DNA of 64,000 nt from JBFHIZ01 sp963666475 (GCA_963666475.2 OY762821.2:372001-436000); one strand, 5' to 3'. Shown: positions 45,614 through 53,895, numbered from the stretch's first letter. Numbers and translations are program-made. Notes: generated from the sequence alone by a model not told the origin.

Positions 45614-45889
45614 GTGAACAAGACAAAAAGAAAATTGATTCCTCCTTTTATTTCCTTATTGGCAGCCATTATCTCGTGGACAATAACGCAGTTTTTTTAT
45701 TATACCTTACAATCCAGACTGATTATTTTACTATTCGTTATTATAGGCTTTTATGTTATGGGAGCGGTTTTTGTTGCAGTTTTAGATGCGTTTGAAAAGA
45801 AAGTAAATGAACGCGAAATGGAAAAAGTGATTGAGAAAGAAGCAGAGAGCGCCGAAGAAGAAAACAGGGAAGAGAACAAGAGTAAATAA
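45614..45889 (+). CDS. Small two-helix membrane protein between cheD and fliA
   Basis: 91 residues from GTG 45614, with GAAGGA as ribosome-binding site. Two hydrophobic segments (FISLLAAIISWTITQFFYYT and LIILLFVIIGFYVMGAVFVA) are followed by a charged tail of about 30 residues rich in Glu and Lys. I do not recognise the family. It has no counterpart between cheD and sigD in Bacillus subtilis. Co-transcription with the chemotaxis genes is certain from spacing, so a motility or membrane-array role is an inference only. Reading in a second frame gives an 81-residue ORF on the same stretch, which I consider a shadow. Confidence 0.75.
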   Translation: MNKTKRKLIPPFISLLAAIISWTITQFFYYTLQSRLIILLFVIIGFYVMGAVFVAVLDAFEKKVNEREMEKVIEKEAESAEEENREENKSK

Positions 45890-45930
45890 TACATGATGCA
45901 AAGTGGTAGCTTTGCAGGAATGGATAAAAT

Positions 45931-46698
45931 ATGGATCATACCGAGAGAAATAAGCTTTGGGAGGAGTATAGGGAAAAGAAAACTCCTGAGCTTCGAGAAA
46001 AAATAATACTAGAATATGCACCGCTCGTGAAAATCGTTGCGGGGCGATTAAGCATGTATCTTGGATATAAAGTAGAATATGAAGATTTGACTAGTTATGG
46101 TATTTTCGGACTAATTGATGCCATCGATAAATTCGATTTATCAAAGGATGTAAAATTCGAAACATATGCAAGTCTTAGAATTCGTGGGTCTATTTTGGAT
46201 CAAATTCGAAAGATGGATTGGATTCCCAGAACAATTAGACAAAGGCAGAAGAAAATTGACGAGGTGATTCGTGAAATAGAAGCAGTTGATGGACATCTTG
46301 CTTCCGATGAAGAAATTGCTGAAAGATTAGAAATTTCAGTAGATGAATACAATAATTGGCAGGCACAAATGAAAGTGACAAATGTTGTGTCATTGAATGA
46401 ATATATGGAGCTGGGAACAGAACCGGTGAAGGATCTTTCCAATCAGGAAAAATTTGATACTCCGGAAAAGTCAATTGAAAAGGAAGAACTGAAAGAACAA
46501 ATCAAGCAAGCATTAGAGCTGCTTACAGAAAAAGAAAAAAAAGTCATAGTACTTTATTATTATGAAGATCTCACTTTAAAAGAAATAAGTAATATTTTGG
46601 AAGTTACTGAGTCCAGAGTATCTCAGTTACATACAAAAGGATTACAAAAAATGAAGAAAAAACTTGGAAACTATTGTGATATCCTGACAAGCACATAA
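45931..46698 (+). CDS. fliA: Flagellar RNA polymerase sigma factor (FliA/SigD/WhiG)
   Basis: 255 residues of the sigma-28 group. Regions 1.2 to 2 run through LWEEYREKKTPELREKIILE, GYKVEYEDLTSYGIFGLIDA and FETYASLRIRGSILDQIRKM (region 2.4). Region 4 has LTEKEKKVIVLYYYEDLTLK and ILEVTESRVSQLHTKGLQKM, the recognition helix. It directs late flagellar genes such as flagellin and chemoreceptors from TAAA-N15-GCCGATAA type promoters. The anti-sigma factor FlgM is not in the window. Placement near the end of the fla/che operon matches Bacillus, where distance from the promoter sets SigD level and motile cell fraction. Confidence 0.97.
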   Translation: MDHTERNKLWEEYREKKTPELREKIILEYAPLVKIVAGRLSMYLGYKVEYEDLTSYGIFGLIDAIDKFDLSKDVKFETYASLRIRGSILDQIRKMDWIPRTIRQRQKKIDEVIREIEAVDGHLASDEEIAERLEISVDEYNNWQAQMKVTNVVSLNEYMELGTEPVKDLSNQEKFDTPEKSIEKEELKEQIKQALELLTEKEKKVIVLYYYEDLTLKEISNILEVTESRVSQLHTKGLQKMKKKLGNYCDILTST

Positions 46699-46710
46699 GA
46701 GAGGACTGTT

Positions 46711-48300
46711 ATGAACGGCTATTTTCAATTGATGTACGAAGAACAGGCATCAAAACTAATTGTATTCCCACCGACCGATGGTGGTGAGCCAGCGCAAGCG
46801 ACTGAAATAATGAATTACTTAAATGGTAGAAACATTAAGTTTGAAATGACGTCGTTAGTAAGAGAACTGAAAGATGTAAAAGAAAAAAAGATTATTCTTT
46901 TGTCTAATGAAAAGGGAATATCAGAAGAGGAGACATTTGTAATAAAAATGTCAGATGATCGTATGCTAGCGGTTGCACGATTTTATCCTCCGAGCGTAGG
47001 AGGTGCATTACTTGGGGTATCTGACATCATCAACGATTTGAAGAAACTGAATATTACAAGTGGTATCAATCAAGATGCAATTGATTCTTTTATGAAACAC
47101 CGAGTTTATTGTACGGACATCGTTATTGCTGTAGGGCAAAAACCAGTTCATGGTACGGATGCAAGAATAGAATATTACTTTAGTACAAATCTCTCTGCGA
47201 AACCAACATTACTAGATGATGGTTCAGTGGATTTTTTTCATTTAAATACAATGAATCATTGTGTACAAGGTGAACTTCTTGCAAAGTTATTCAAAGAGGA
47301 TCCGGGAAAAGTGGGAACTTCAATAACGGGAGAGAAAATCAAGCCGCGTGAAGTGAAAAAGATGTCTTTAAAATATGGTCGTAATATCTCTTTAAGTGAG
47401 GATCGTACGGAACTTCGTAGTGAAGTGAATGGGCATGTTTCCTTGGTAGAAGGAAAGGTTTTTGTTTCGGATATTTATGTGGTGGAAAATGTAGATACCT
47501 CGATTGGAAACATTGATTATACTGGAAGTGTGCAAGTGAATGGAAATGTTTGTTGCAATTTCACAGTAAAATCGCAAGGGAATGTAATTGTACAGGGGAT
47601 TGTTGAAGGGGCCTTTATTGAAGCAGCAGGTGACATTGTAATTACCCGAGGAGTGAGTGGTATGAATCGTGCAGTTTTAAAGGCAGGAGGAAACGTGATT
47701 GCAAAATACATAGAGAATGCTACGGTAGAAGCTGGTGGATATGTAGAAGCAGATGCAATCCTTCATTCGAAAATCATGTCCAAAGATGAAGTGCGCGTAA
47801 TGAGTAATAAAGGTTTTGCAACTGGCGGTGTGATTCAGGCTACAAAAGCGGTAAGAGTAAAGCACTTGGGTTCTTCTATGGGAGCCGATACACTTGTTGA
47901 AATTGGGGTGGATCCAGCCATGAAGGAACGTTTTACAGAATTGGAGAAAGAGATTCGTGAGAGTAAGGCATTACTTGCTTCGATTACTCCAGTAATTCAG
48001 GCGACAGGAGAAAAACTAAAAAGCGGAACAAAACTTACACCGAATCAGATCGAATATTTTAAAAAGCTAGCTATGACGAGTCAGCAAAAAAAAGAACAGC
48101 TGGGTAAAGACGAAGAAGAAATAGAAACCCTGCGCGAACTTTTGCTGGCAAATACACAAGCAGAAGTGGCAGTTTCGGGAACTGTGTATCCTGGTGTAAA
48201 AATTGTCATATCCGATGTGTCGATGATTGTAAAAGAACCAATGAAGTATTGTAGATTTGTACGAAAAGCTGGAGAAGTCAAGATGATCTCCATGAATTAA
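46711..48300 (+). CDS. FapA-type (DUF342) protein
   Basis: 529 residues. The central half is a right-handed beta-helix, visible as repeated hydrophobic/Gly turns (GNIDYTGSVQVNGNV, VKSQGNVIVQGIVEGAFIE and KAGGNVIAKYIENATVEA), the hallmark of the FapA/DUF342 family. C-terminal coiled coil about residues 400-475. Such proteins lie near fliA in many Clostridia and Bacilli; in Vibrio a FapA relative links cell polarity or carbohydrate sensing to motility. Exact role here is unknown. It starts 12 bases after fliA. Confidence 0.85.
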   Translation: MNGYFQLMYEEQASKLIVFPPTDGGEPAQATEIMNYLNGRNIKFEMTSLVRELKDVKEKKIILLSNEKGISEEETFVIKMSDDRMLAVARFYPPSVGGALLGVSDIINDLKKLNITSGINQDAIDSFMKHRVYCTDIVIAVGQKPVHGTDARIEYYFSTNLSAKPTLLDDGSVDFFHLNTMNHCVQGELLAKLFKEDPGKVGTSITGEKIKPREVKKMSLKYGRNISLSEDRTELRSEVNGHVSLVEGKVFVSDIYVVENVDTSIGNIDYTGSVQVNGNVCCNFTVKSQGNVIVQGIVEGAFIEAAGDIVITRGVSGMNRAVLKAGGNVIAKYIENATVEAGGYVEADAILHSKIMSKDEVRVMSNKGFATGGVIQATKAVRVKHLGSSMGADTLVEIGVDPAMKERFTELEKEIRESKALLASITPVIQATGEKLKSGTKLTPNQIEYFKKLAMTSQQKKEQLGKDEEEIETLRELLLANTQAEVAVSGTVYPGVKIVISDVSMIVKEPMKYCRFVRKAGEVKMISMN

Positions 48301-48317
48301 TAAAGGAAGTGATGACT

Positions 48318-48638
48318 ATGGCAATTAGTCCACTAGAATTAGGCGGTACTTTGCAAAGAGTACAGGACATTGCACTGATCAAACAAAACCAGGATAATAA
48401 AGCGGCAATCAACCAGACAAATATTCAGTCTGCATTTTACGAAGAAGTTGATGAAGCATTTACACGGGTTCGAAATACGGAAGAGACACATGATCCAGAT
48501 AAAAAAATGGATGCGAGAGATCAGGGAAAAAATCAATATCACGGAGATGGTGGAAAAAAACGAAAGAAACAAGACCCCATTGTCAAAGACCGTGTAATTG
48601 TCAAAGGAAAGAACAATCATTTTGACATTAAAATATGA
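48318..48638 (+). CDS. Small basic protein of the flagellar operon, unknown family
   Basis: 106 residues from ATG 48318 (GTG 48309 possible; both fit AAAGGAAGTGA upstream). The N-terminal half is helical with many Asn/Gln (LQRVQDIALIKQNQDNKAAI and QTNIQSAFYEEVDEAFTRV). The C-terminal half is strongly charged with Lys/Asp clusters (KKRKKQDPIVKDRVIVKGKN) and looks disordered. Small proteins like this sit between fapA-like and swrB-like genes in related genomes as far as I recall, but I cannot name a family. Confidence 0.7.
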   Translation: MAISPLELGGTLQRVQDIALIKQNQDNKAAINQTNIQSAFYEEVDEAFTRVRNTEETHDPDKKMDARDQGKNQYHGDGGKKRKKQDPIVKDRVIVKGKNNHFDIKI

Positions 48639-48652
48639 GTGATGGGTGAACG

Positions 48653-49423
48653 ATGGGATTATTAGAAGTAGTACTGATTATATTGGGGTTGGCAATCTTT
48701 ATATTGAGTTTTGCAATTCCGGAACGTAAAGAAAAAATTTCAAGTAAGAATATCGAAATTGCAGAAGAAGTGATTCGCCAAATGGTTGATGATCAGATGG
48801 AACATGTTTCAGAACTGGTAGAAGAGACGATAGAAGAAAAACAGGAAACGTATTACGAGCGAGCCAATAGAAGACTTGAACGTTTGAGTAATGAAAAAAT
48901 TCTGGCAGTGGGTGAATATTCGGATACGGTGTTACATGATATTAAAAAAAATCATGATGAAGTTGTATTTATGTATGATATGCTAAATAACAAGCATCAA
49001 TCACTGAATGAATTTGTTACGAAGATTGAACAGGCAAAGATAGACAGTGAGGATTTGGTGAAGAAATATCAAGATCTACATGAACAACCAGTGTCCAATA
49101 AACCCGTTCGTCAGAATTTGGAAAAAGAAGTAGCACGAAAAGATATCTTAAGTGAGGAGGAAGAAGTACTCGAGGAGTCTTTTTTGCCTCTTACACCCAA
49201 AGTTGTACGAATGAAGCCTGAGCGAAAAGAAGTAAAAGCAACGAATACTTCTTCAAAGAATGTGGCGATTCAATTTTCAAAAAACAATTCAATGGGGGCA
49301 AATAGTAATGAACGGATATTGGAATTGCATAAAGAAGGCAAATCCAATATGGTGATTGCAAAAGAATTGGGACTTGGTATAGGGGAAGTCAAGCTCGTTA
49401 TTGATTTATTTAAAGGAATGTAA
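48653..49423 (+). CDS. SwrB-like membrane protein with C-terminal HTH-like DUF6115 region
   Basis: 256 residues: one N-terminal membrane helix (LLEVVLIILGLAIFILSFAI), a coiled-coil/helical cytoplasmic region (about residues 25-140), a charged linker, and a C-terminal segment ILELHKEGKSNMVIAKELGL followed by GIGEVKLVIDLF. The last part resembles DUF6115 and a short helix-turn-helix. In Bacillus subtilis SwrB follows sigD and precedes rpsB and activates flagellar type III secretion; the same place here, after fliA and before rpsB, supports homology. Sequence identity is probably low. Confidence 0.75.
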   Translation: MGLLEVVLIILGLAIFILSFAIPERKEKISSKNIEIAEEVIRQMVDDQMEHVSELVEETIEEKQETYYERANRRLERLSNEKILAVGEYSDTVLHDIKKNHDEVVFMYDMLNNKHQSLNEFVTKIEQAKIDSEDLVKKYQDLHEQPVSNKPVRQNLEKEVARKDILSEEEEVLEESFLPLTPKVVRMKPERKEVKATNTSSKNVAIQFSKNNSMGANSNERILELHKEGKSNMVIAKELGLGIGEVKLVIDLFKGM

Positions 49424-49425
49424 GC

Positions 49426-50010
49426 ATGAGACTGAAAACATATTTAAGGGGTCTGGGAATTGGAATGTTGATTACGGCATTGATTATTGGCATTTCGTCA
49501 ACCCGAAACACACCCGTTCTCTCAGATGAAGAAATTAAAACAAGAGCATATGAATTGGGTATGGTTGATAGTGAGTCAAATCAAAATGTTTTAGATGAAA
49601 AGATGCAGCAGGAAGAAGCCCTTTCTGAAGAAAATTCAACGGAAGAGACAGAAATTCTTGAAATCGAACCAGACAATCCAGAAGTTGATAATACGGAAAC
49701 TATGGAACCGGAAACCAATGTAGAAATCGATACACCTCAAAGTGTTCAAGAAGAAAACGTAGAAACAGAGATAGAAGAGTCAGAAGTCATAAAAACTGAA
49801 CAAAAAATCACGTTTTCGGTAAATGCAGGTGAAAGCTCTTATACCGTTGCGAAGAAATTAGAAAATCTTGGCGGGGTGGAAAGTGCGATAGATTTTGATC
49901 AGTATCTATGTGATCGTGGATATGCAACTAAAATACGAGTTGGATCCTATGAAATCACATCTAAAATGACATATGAAGAAATCGCAAGTGTTATTTCCGG
50001 AGGGAATTAA
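49426..50010 (+). CDS. YceG/MltG-like LysM-type fragment protein, no catalytic domain
   Basis: 194 residues. N-terminal membrane anchor (YLRGLGIGMLITALIIGISS), then an acidic, Glu-rich spacer (about residues 50-115), then a C-terminal domain with TFSVNAGESSYTVAKKLENL and FDQYLCDRGYATKIRVGSYE. This domain resembles the LysM-like N-terminal part of the peptidoglycan lyase YceG/MltG, but the catalytic part is missing: the full enzyme is more than 300 residues. It may be a cell-wall-binding factor. It sits 2 bases after the SwrB-like gene and is the last gene of the operon before the rpsB promoter. Confidence 0.65.
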   Translation: MRLKTYLRGLGIGMLITALIIGISSTRNTPVLSDEEIKTRAYELGMVDSESNQNVLDEKMQQEEALSEENSTEETEILEIEPDNPEVDNTETMEPETNVEIDTPQSVQEENVETEIEESEVIKTEQKITFSVNAGESSYTVAKKLENLGGVESAIDFDQYLCDRGYATKIRVGSYEITSKMTYEEIASVISGGN

Positions 50011-50017
50011 AAAATAC

Positions 50018-50046
50018 TTGAAATGCGAATTCTTTTATGATAGAAT
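50018..50046 (+). promoter_or_regulatory. rpsB promoter
   Basis: TTGAAA (50018-50023), 17-base spacer, TAGAAT (50041-50046). It begins 7 bases after the stop codon of the preceding gene. Strong sigma-A type match, as expected for a ribosomal protein operon. Confidence 0.8.
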
Positions 50047-50066
50047 ACGAATGTTGCAAAAAAACA

Positions 50067-50129
50067 CGTATCCTGCGATTGCCGGTGCTTTTTTTACGCG
50101 AAAAAGTGGCAATGGAAAAGTAAGATACG
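50067..50129 (+). ncRNA. Structured 5' leader of rpsB-tsf, probable S2-type autoregulatory RNA
   Basis: Three nested helices between promoter and rpsB: CGTATC (50067-50072) with GATACG (50124-50129); ATTGCC (50078-50083) with GGCAAT (50108-50113); and CTTTTT (50088-50093) with AAAAAG (50101-50106). An asymmetric internal loop GGTG lies between the second and third. Together with a leader of about 115 bases this looks like a ribosomal-protein S2-binding leader, analogous in function to those controlling rpsB-tsf in other bacteria. The fold was deduced by eye. Confidence 0.55.
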
Positions 50130-50170
50130 GACGAAGCTTTTAGAGCTATCAAACCAAACGGAGGAAAAAA

Positions 50171-50899
50171 ATGAGCGTAATTTCAATGAAACAATTATTA
50201 GAAGCAGGTGTACATTTTGGACACCAGACCAGAAGATGGAATCCGAAAATGAATGAATACATTTTCACAGAAAGAAACGGAATTCACATCATCGACTTAC
50301 AGAAAACAGTAGGAAAAGTAGACGAAGCTTACAGAGCAATTTTTGAAGTTGCTGAACAAGGTGGAACTGTACTTTTCGTTGGAACAAAAAAACAAGCACA
50401 AGATACAATCGCGCAGGAAGCTGAACGTTGTGGAATGTTCTTTGTAAATGAAAGATGGCTTGGAGGAATGCTTACAAACTTCAAAACAATCCGTAGCCGT
50501 GTAGAACGTTTAAAAGCAATTGAAAAAATGTCAGAAGACGGAACTTTCGATGTATTACCTAAAAAAGAAGTAATCGGACTTAAAAAAGAGTGGACAAAAC
50601 TTGAAAAAAATCTTGGTGGAATTAAGAACATGACAAATGTTCCTGATATTATTTTCATTGTTGACCCTAAAAAAGAAAGAATTTGTATTCAAGAGGCACA
50701 GACTCTAGGAATTCCATTGGTTGGTATCGCTGATACGAACTGTGATCCAGAAGAATTAGATTTCGTAATTCCAGGAAATGATGATGCAATTCGTGCGGTT
50801 AAATTGATTGTTGCAAAAATGGCAGATGCTGTTATTGAAGCAAATCAAGGAGCTACAGCTGAAACAGTAGAAGACGTTTCGGAAGAAATTGCAGAATAA
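50171..50899 (+). CDS. rpsB: 30S ribosomal protein S2
   Basis: 242 residues, normal length. Starts MSVISMKQLLEAGVHFGHQTRRWNPKM, with the conserved HFGHQTRRWNPKM motif, and has ERWLGGMLTNFKTIRSR and DPKKERICIQEA, TNCDPEELDFVIPGND. S2 binds late to the 30S platform. AACGGAGG precedes the ATG. tsf follows as in nearly all bacteria; an autoregulatory leader precedes. Confidence 0.99.
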   Translation: MSVISMKQLLEAGVHFGHQTRRWNPKMNEYIFTERNGIHIIDLQKTVGKVDEAYRAIFEVAEQGGTVLFVGTKKQAQDTIAQEAERCGMFFVNERWLGGMLTNFKTIRSRVERLKAIEKMSEDGTFDVLPKKEVIGLKKEWTKLEKNLGGIKNMTNVPDIIFIVDPKKERICIQEAQTLGIPLVGIADTNCDPEELDFVIPGNDDAIRAVKLIVAKMADAVIEANQGATAETVEDVSEEIAE

Positions 50900-50934
50900 T
50901 TAGTCACGTTCAAACAACTTTAGGAGGATAAGTC

Positions 50935-51864
50935 ATGGCAAACATTACAGCCGCAATGGTGAAAGAATTAAGAGATATGACAGGAGCCGGAATGATGGAT
51001 TGCAAGAAAGCTCTTGCAGAAGCAGAAGGCAATATCGAAGAAGCAGTTGAAGTTTTAAGAAAAAATGGACAGGCAAAAGCAGCTAAAAAAGCTGGTCGTG
51101 TTGCAGCAGAAGGTCTTGTTGGAGTAGCATTTGCAGATGATAGCAATGCAGTACTTGTAGAAGTAAACTCAGAAACTGACTTCGTAGCAAAAAACGAAAA
51201 ATTCCAGGATTTTGTAAAAGCGGTAGCTGAACAAGCTCTTGATACAAAAGCAGCTGATGTGGAATCATTATTAACTGAAACTTGGAAAGCGGATTCTTCA
51301 AAAACTGTTCAAGAAGTATTAGTAGAAAAAATCTCTGTAATTGGAGAAAACCTTACAATTCGTAGATTTGAAAAAGTAGCTGCTGAAAATGGATGCGTTG
51401 CATCATACATTCACGGTGGCGGAAGAATTGGTGTTTTAGTAGAAGCTGAAACAGATGTTGTGAATGATGACATCAAAGAAGCTTTAACAAATATTGCAAT
51501 GCAGATCGCTGCACTTGCACCTAAATACGTTTCTGAATCAGAAATTTCAGAAGAATACAAAGCACATGAGATGGAAATTCTTTTAGCACAGGCAAAAGCA
51601 GATCCAAGCAATGCAAACAAACCAGAAAATATTATTGAAAAAATGTTAACAGGACGTTTGAAAAAACAGTTCAAAGAGATTTGCTTATTAGATCAGGCAT
51701 ACGTTAAAGATGGCGATTTAACAGTCGCTGGATATGTTGCACAGGTTGGTAAAGCAAACAATGCAAATTTATCTGTAAAGAAATTCGTTCGTTTTGAAAC
51801 AGGCGAAGGTATTGAAAAAGTGGAATCAAACTTTGCAGAAGAAGTTGCAGCTCAGTTAGCATAG
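50935..51864 (+). CDS. tsf: Elongation factor Ts
   Basis: 309 residues. The N-terminal UBA-like part has VKELRDMTGAGMMDCKKALA, followed by VEVNSETDFVAKNEKFQDFV, the core that inserts into EF-Tu. The C-terminal end carries the longer arm seen in Firmicutes. EF-Ts exchanges GDP for GTP on EF-Tu. The ribosome-binding site is TTAGGAGG. It is followed by a terminator. Confidence 0.99.
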   Translation: MANITAAMVKELRDMTGAGMMDCKKALAEAEGNIEEAVEVLRKNGQAKAAKKAGRVAAEGLVGVAFADDSNAVLVEVNSETDFVAKNEKFQDFVKAVAEQALDTKAADVESLLTETWKADSSKTVQEVLVEKISVIGENLTIRRFEKVAAENGCVASYIHGGGRIGVLVEAETDVVNDDIKEALTNIAMQIAALAPKYVSESEISEEYKAHEMEILLAQAKADPSNANKPENIIEKMLTGRLKKQFKEICLLDQAYVKDGDLTVAGYVAQVGKANNANLSVKKFVRFETGEGIEKVESNFAEEVAAQLA

Positions 51865-51900
51865 TTTCTCATAACGTCTGAACATGTGACGACGGCAAAT

Positions 51901-51945
51901 AAAATGGACAATTTCGTGAAAATGCACGAGAGAGTCCATTTTTTT
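51901..51945 (+). terminator. Terminator of rpsB-tsf
   Basis: AAAATGGAC (51901-51909) pairs with GTCCATTTT (51934-51942), with an inner TCGTG/CACGA helix and a run of T after the stem. Strong rho-independent form. Confidence 0.88.
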
Positions 51946-51954
51946 GTGTAAAAA

Positions 51955-52001
51955 ATGCTATTACTATGTAAAAATATGCTAATACTTTTTTTAAAATGCT
52001 A
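51955..52001 (+). repeat. Three ATGCTA direct repeats upstream of the sugar operon
   Basis: ATGCTA preceded by an A-rich run occurs at 51955-51960, 51976-51981 and 51996-52001, spaced 21 and 20 bases, about two helical turns. The first two share the longer form ATGCTA(T/A)TAC. The third falls within the -35/-10 region. The spacing suggests protein binding on one DNA face. Confidence 0.7.
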
Positions 52002-52009
52002 GATATTTA

Positions 52010-52018
52010 TGATATAAT
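52010..52018 (+). promoter_or_regulatory. Candidate sugar operon promoter (extended -10)
   Basis: TGATATAAT (52010-52018) has a perfect TATAAT with a TGn extension. The -35 region at 51990-51995 (TTTAAA, 17-base spacing) is weak, which fits dependence on an activator or on the ATGCTA repeats. It lies about 40 bases before the transketolase start. Confidence 0.65.
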
Positions 52019-52058
52019 ATATGCGATGCAATAAAACAAAGGTAGATGGAAGGGTAAT

Positions 52059-52904
52059 ATGAAAAAATTAGAATTAGAACTCAAAGCAAACGCAGTAAGA
52101 AAAGGTATTATTGAAGGTGTTTTCAATGCAAAGTCTGGACATCCAGGTGGTTCTTTATCAGCAGCAGATATGTACACATATCTATATTTTAAAGAGCTGA
52201 ATATTGACCCGGAAAACCCTGATATGCCTGAAAGAGATCGATTTGTTTTGTCCAAAGGACACACTGCACCAGGATATTATTCAGTGCTTGCAAATCGAGG
52301 ATTTTTTCCAGTGGAAGATCTAAAGACACTTAGAAAAACTGGATCTTATTTACAAGGACATCCATGTAAACAGTATGTGTCTGGGGTGGACATGTCATCT
52401 GGATCCCTTGGTCAGGGAATTTCTGCAGCTGTAGGGATGGCTCTTTCAGCAAAGTTAAATCATGCTGATTACAGAGTATATACATTATGTGGAGATGGAG
52501 AACTTCAAGAAGGACAGGTCTGGGAAGCAGCGATGTTCGCTGGTGCTAGAGAACTTGATAATTTAGTGGTTATCATTGATAACAACGGCTTACAAATCGA
52601 TGGAAAAATCGAAGATGTTTGTTCCCCATATCCAATCGATAAGAAGTTCGAAGCATTTAATTTTCATGTAATTCAGATCAACGGACATGATTTTGATCAG
52701 ATTGATGCAGCATTTAATGAAGCTAGAGAAACAAAAGGAATGCCTACTGCAATTATTATGAAGACCGTTAAAGGTAAGAATGTATCCTATATGGAGAATA
52801 GTGCAAGTTGGCACGGAAAAGCTCCAAACGCAGAAGAATATCAAGTTGCCATGAATGACCTTGATGAAATTGAAAAACAGATTAAAAGCAGAATGGAGGC
52901 CTAA
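52059..52904 (+). CDS. Transketolase, N-terminal (TPP-binding) subunit
   Basis: 281 residues: the first half of a transketolase made as two proteins. GHTAPGYYSVLANRGFF and the thiamine-diphosphate motif GDGELQEGQVWEAAM...DNNGLQID are clear, and KSGHPGGSLSAADMYTYLY is the usual N-terminal contact. Transketolase moves two-carbon units in the non-oxidative pentose phosphate pathway. The C-terminal half follows 2 bases after the stop, so the two subunits are made together. Placement in a sugar operon suggests it handles pentose 5-phosphates made by the kinase downstream. Confidence 0.95.
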   Translation: MKKLELELKANAVRKGIIEGVFNAKSGHPGGSLSAADMYTYLYFKELNIDPENPDMPERDRFVLSKGHTAPGYYSVLANRGFFPVEDLKTLRKTGSYLQGHPCKQYVSGVDMSSGSLGQGISAAVGMALSAKLNHADYRVYTLCGDGELQEGQVWEAAMFAGARELDNLVVIIDNNGLQIDGKIEDVCSPYPIDKKFEAFNFHVIQINGHDFDQIDAAFNEARETKGMPTAIIMKTVKGKNVSYMENSASWHGKAPNAEEYQVAMNDLDEIEKQIKSRMEA

Positions 52905-52906
52905 AC

Positions 52907-53851
52907 ATGTCAAGCACAGTAAAAATTGCAACTCGTGAAAGCTATGGAAACGTTTTGGTCGAGTTAGGAAATGAAATAGAAAATTTATTAGTATTAGATG
53001 CGGATTTAGCTGGAGCAACAAAAACCAATGTATTTCAGAAAGTATTCCCAGAACGTCATATTGACTGTGGTATAGCAGAATGTAATATGATGGGAATTGC
53101 AGCAGGACTTTCAACAACCGGGATGATTCCTTTTGCTTCGACATTTGCAATGTTTGCAGCAGGAAGAGCCTTCGAACAAGTTCGTAACTCCATTGCATAT
53201 CCACATTTGAATGTTAAAATTGCGGCGACGCATGCTGGAATTTCTGTAGGTGAAGATGGAGCAAGTCATCAGTGTAATGAAGACCTTGCACTTATGCGTA
53301 CACTTCCAGGTATGACGGTACTTTGCCCAAGCGATGATGTAGAAGCTAAAGCGGCTATTCGTGCAGCAGCAAAATATGATGGACCTGTTTACATCCGTTT
53401 AGGAAGAGCAGCTGTTCCAGTAATAAACGATGGACCGGATTACAAATTCGAAATGGGAAAAGGTATCTGTTTAAAAGAAGGAACAGATGTTACAATCGTA
53501 GCGACAGGAATTCTTGTTTCTGCAGCTCTTGAAGCGGCTGAAAGATTGGAAGAAATTGGAGTATCTGCTGAGGTAATCAATATTCATACCATTAAGCCTT
53601 TGGATGATGAGTTGATTGTTGCTTCCGCTAAGAAAACTGGTAAAGTGGTTACTTGTGAAGAACATTCCGTAATTGGAGGTCTTGGAAGCGCCGTTTCAGA
53701 TTGCTTAATTGAAAAATATCCAGTTCAAGTAAAGAAAATTGGAATGCAGGATAAGTTTGGGGAATCTGGTCCAGCTGGAGAGCTGATAAAGAAATATGGA
53801 TTTGATGCGGATGGAGTATATTCCGTAGTAAAAGAATTTGTTGGAAAATAA
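52907..53851 (+). CDS. Transketolase, C-terminal subunit
   Basis: 314 residues: pyrimidine-binding and C-terminal domains of transketolase. Motifs include RHIDCGIAECNMMGIAAGLS (with the Glu that activates TPP), THAGISVGEDGASHQCNEDL and EEHSVIGGLGSAVSDCL. AATGGAGG, at the end of the partner gene, is the ribosome-binding site. Two-part transketolases are common in Clostridia and archaea. DXS is a paralogue, but size, partner and context fit transketolase. Confidence 0.95.
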   Translation: MSSTVKIATRESYGNVLVELGNEIENLLVLDADLAGATKTNVFQKVFPERHIDCGIAECNMMGIAAGLSTTGMIPFASTFAMFAAGRAFEQVRNSIAYPHLNVKIAATHAGISVGEDGASHQCNEDLALMRTLPGMTVLCPSDDVEAKAAIRAAAKYDGPVYIRLGRAAVPVINDGPDYKFEMGKGICLKEGTDVTIVATGILVSAALEAAERLEEIGVSAEVINIHTIKPLDDELIVASAKKTGKVVTCEEHSVIGGLGSAVSDCLIEKYPVQVKKIGMQDKFGESGPAGELIKKYGFDADGVYSVVKEFVGK

Positions 53852-53895
53852 TTACCGGACTAGTCGAATTACGGTAGATGGAGGTATTTATTCAC

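Noticed and set aside
45550..45795. 81-residue + strand frame overlapping cheD end and the small membrane protein
   Set aside because: Starts inside cheD and reads Cys/Arg/Phe-rich sequence; the GTG 45614 frame has a better ribosome-binding site and membrane helices.
52590..53204. 204-residue - strand open frame
   Set aside because: It spans the junction of two transketolase genes in antisense and shows no ribosome-binding site or domain.
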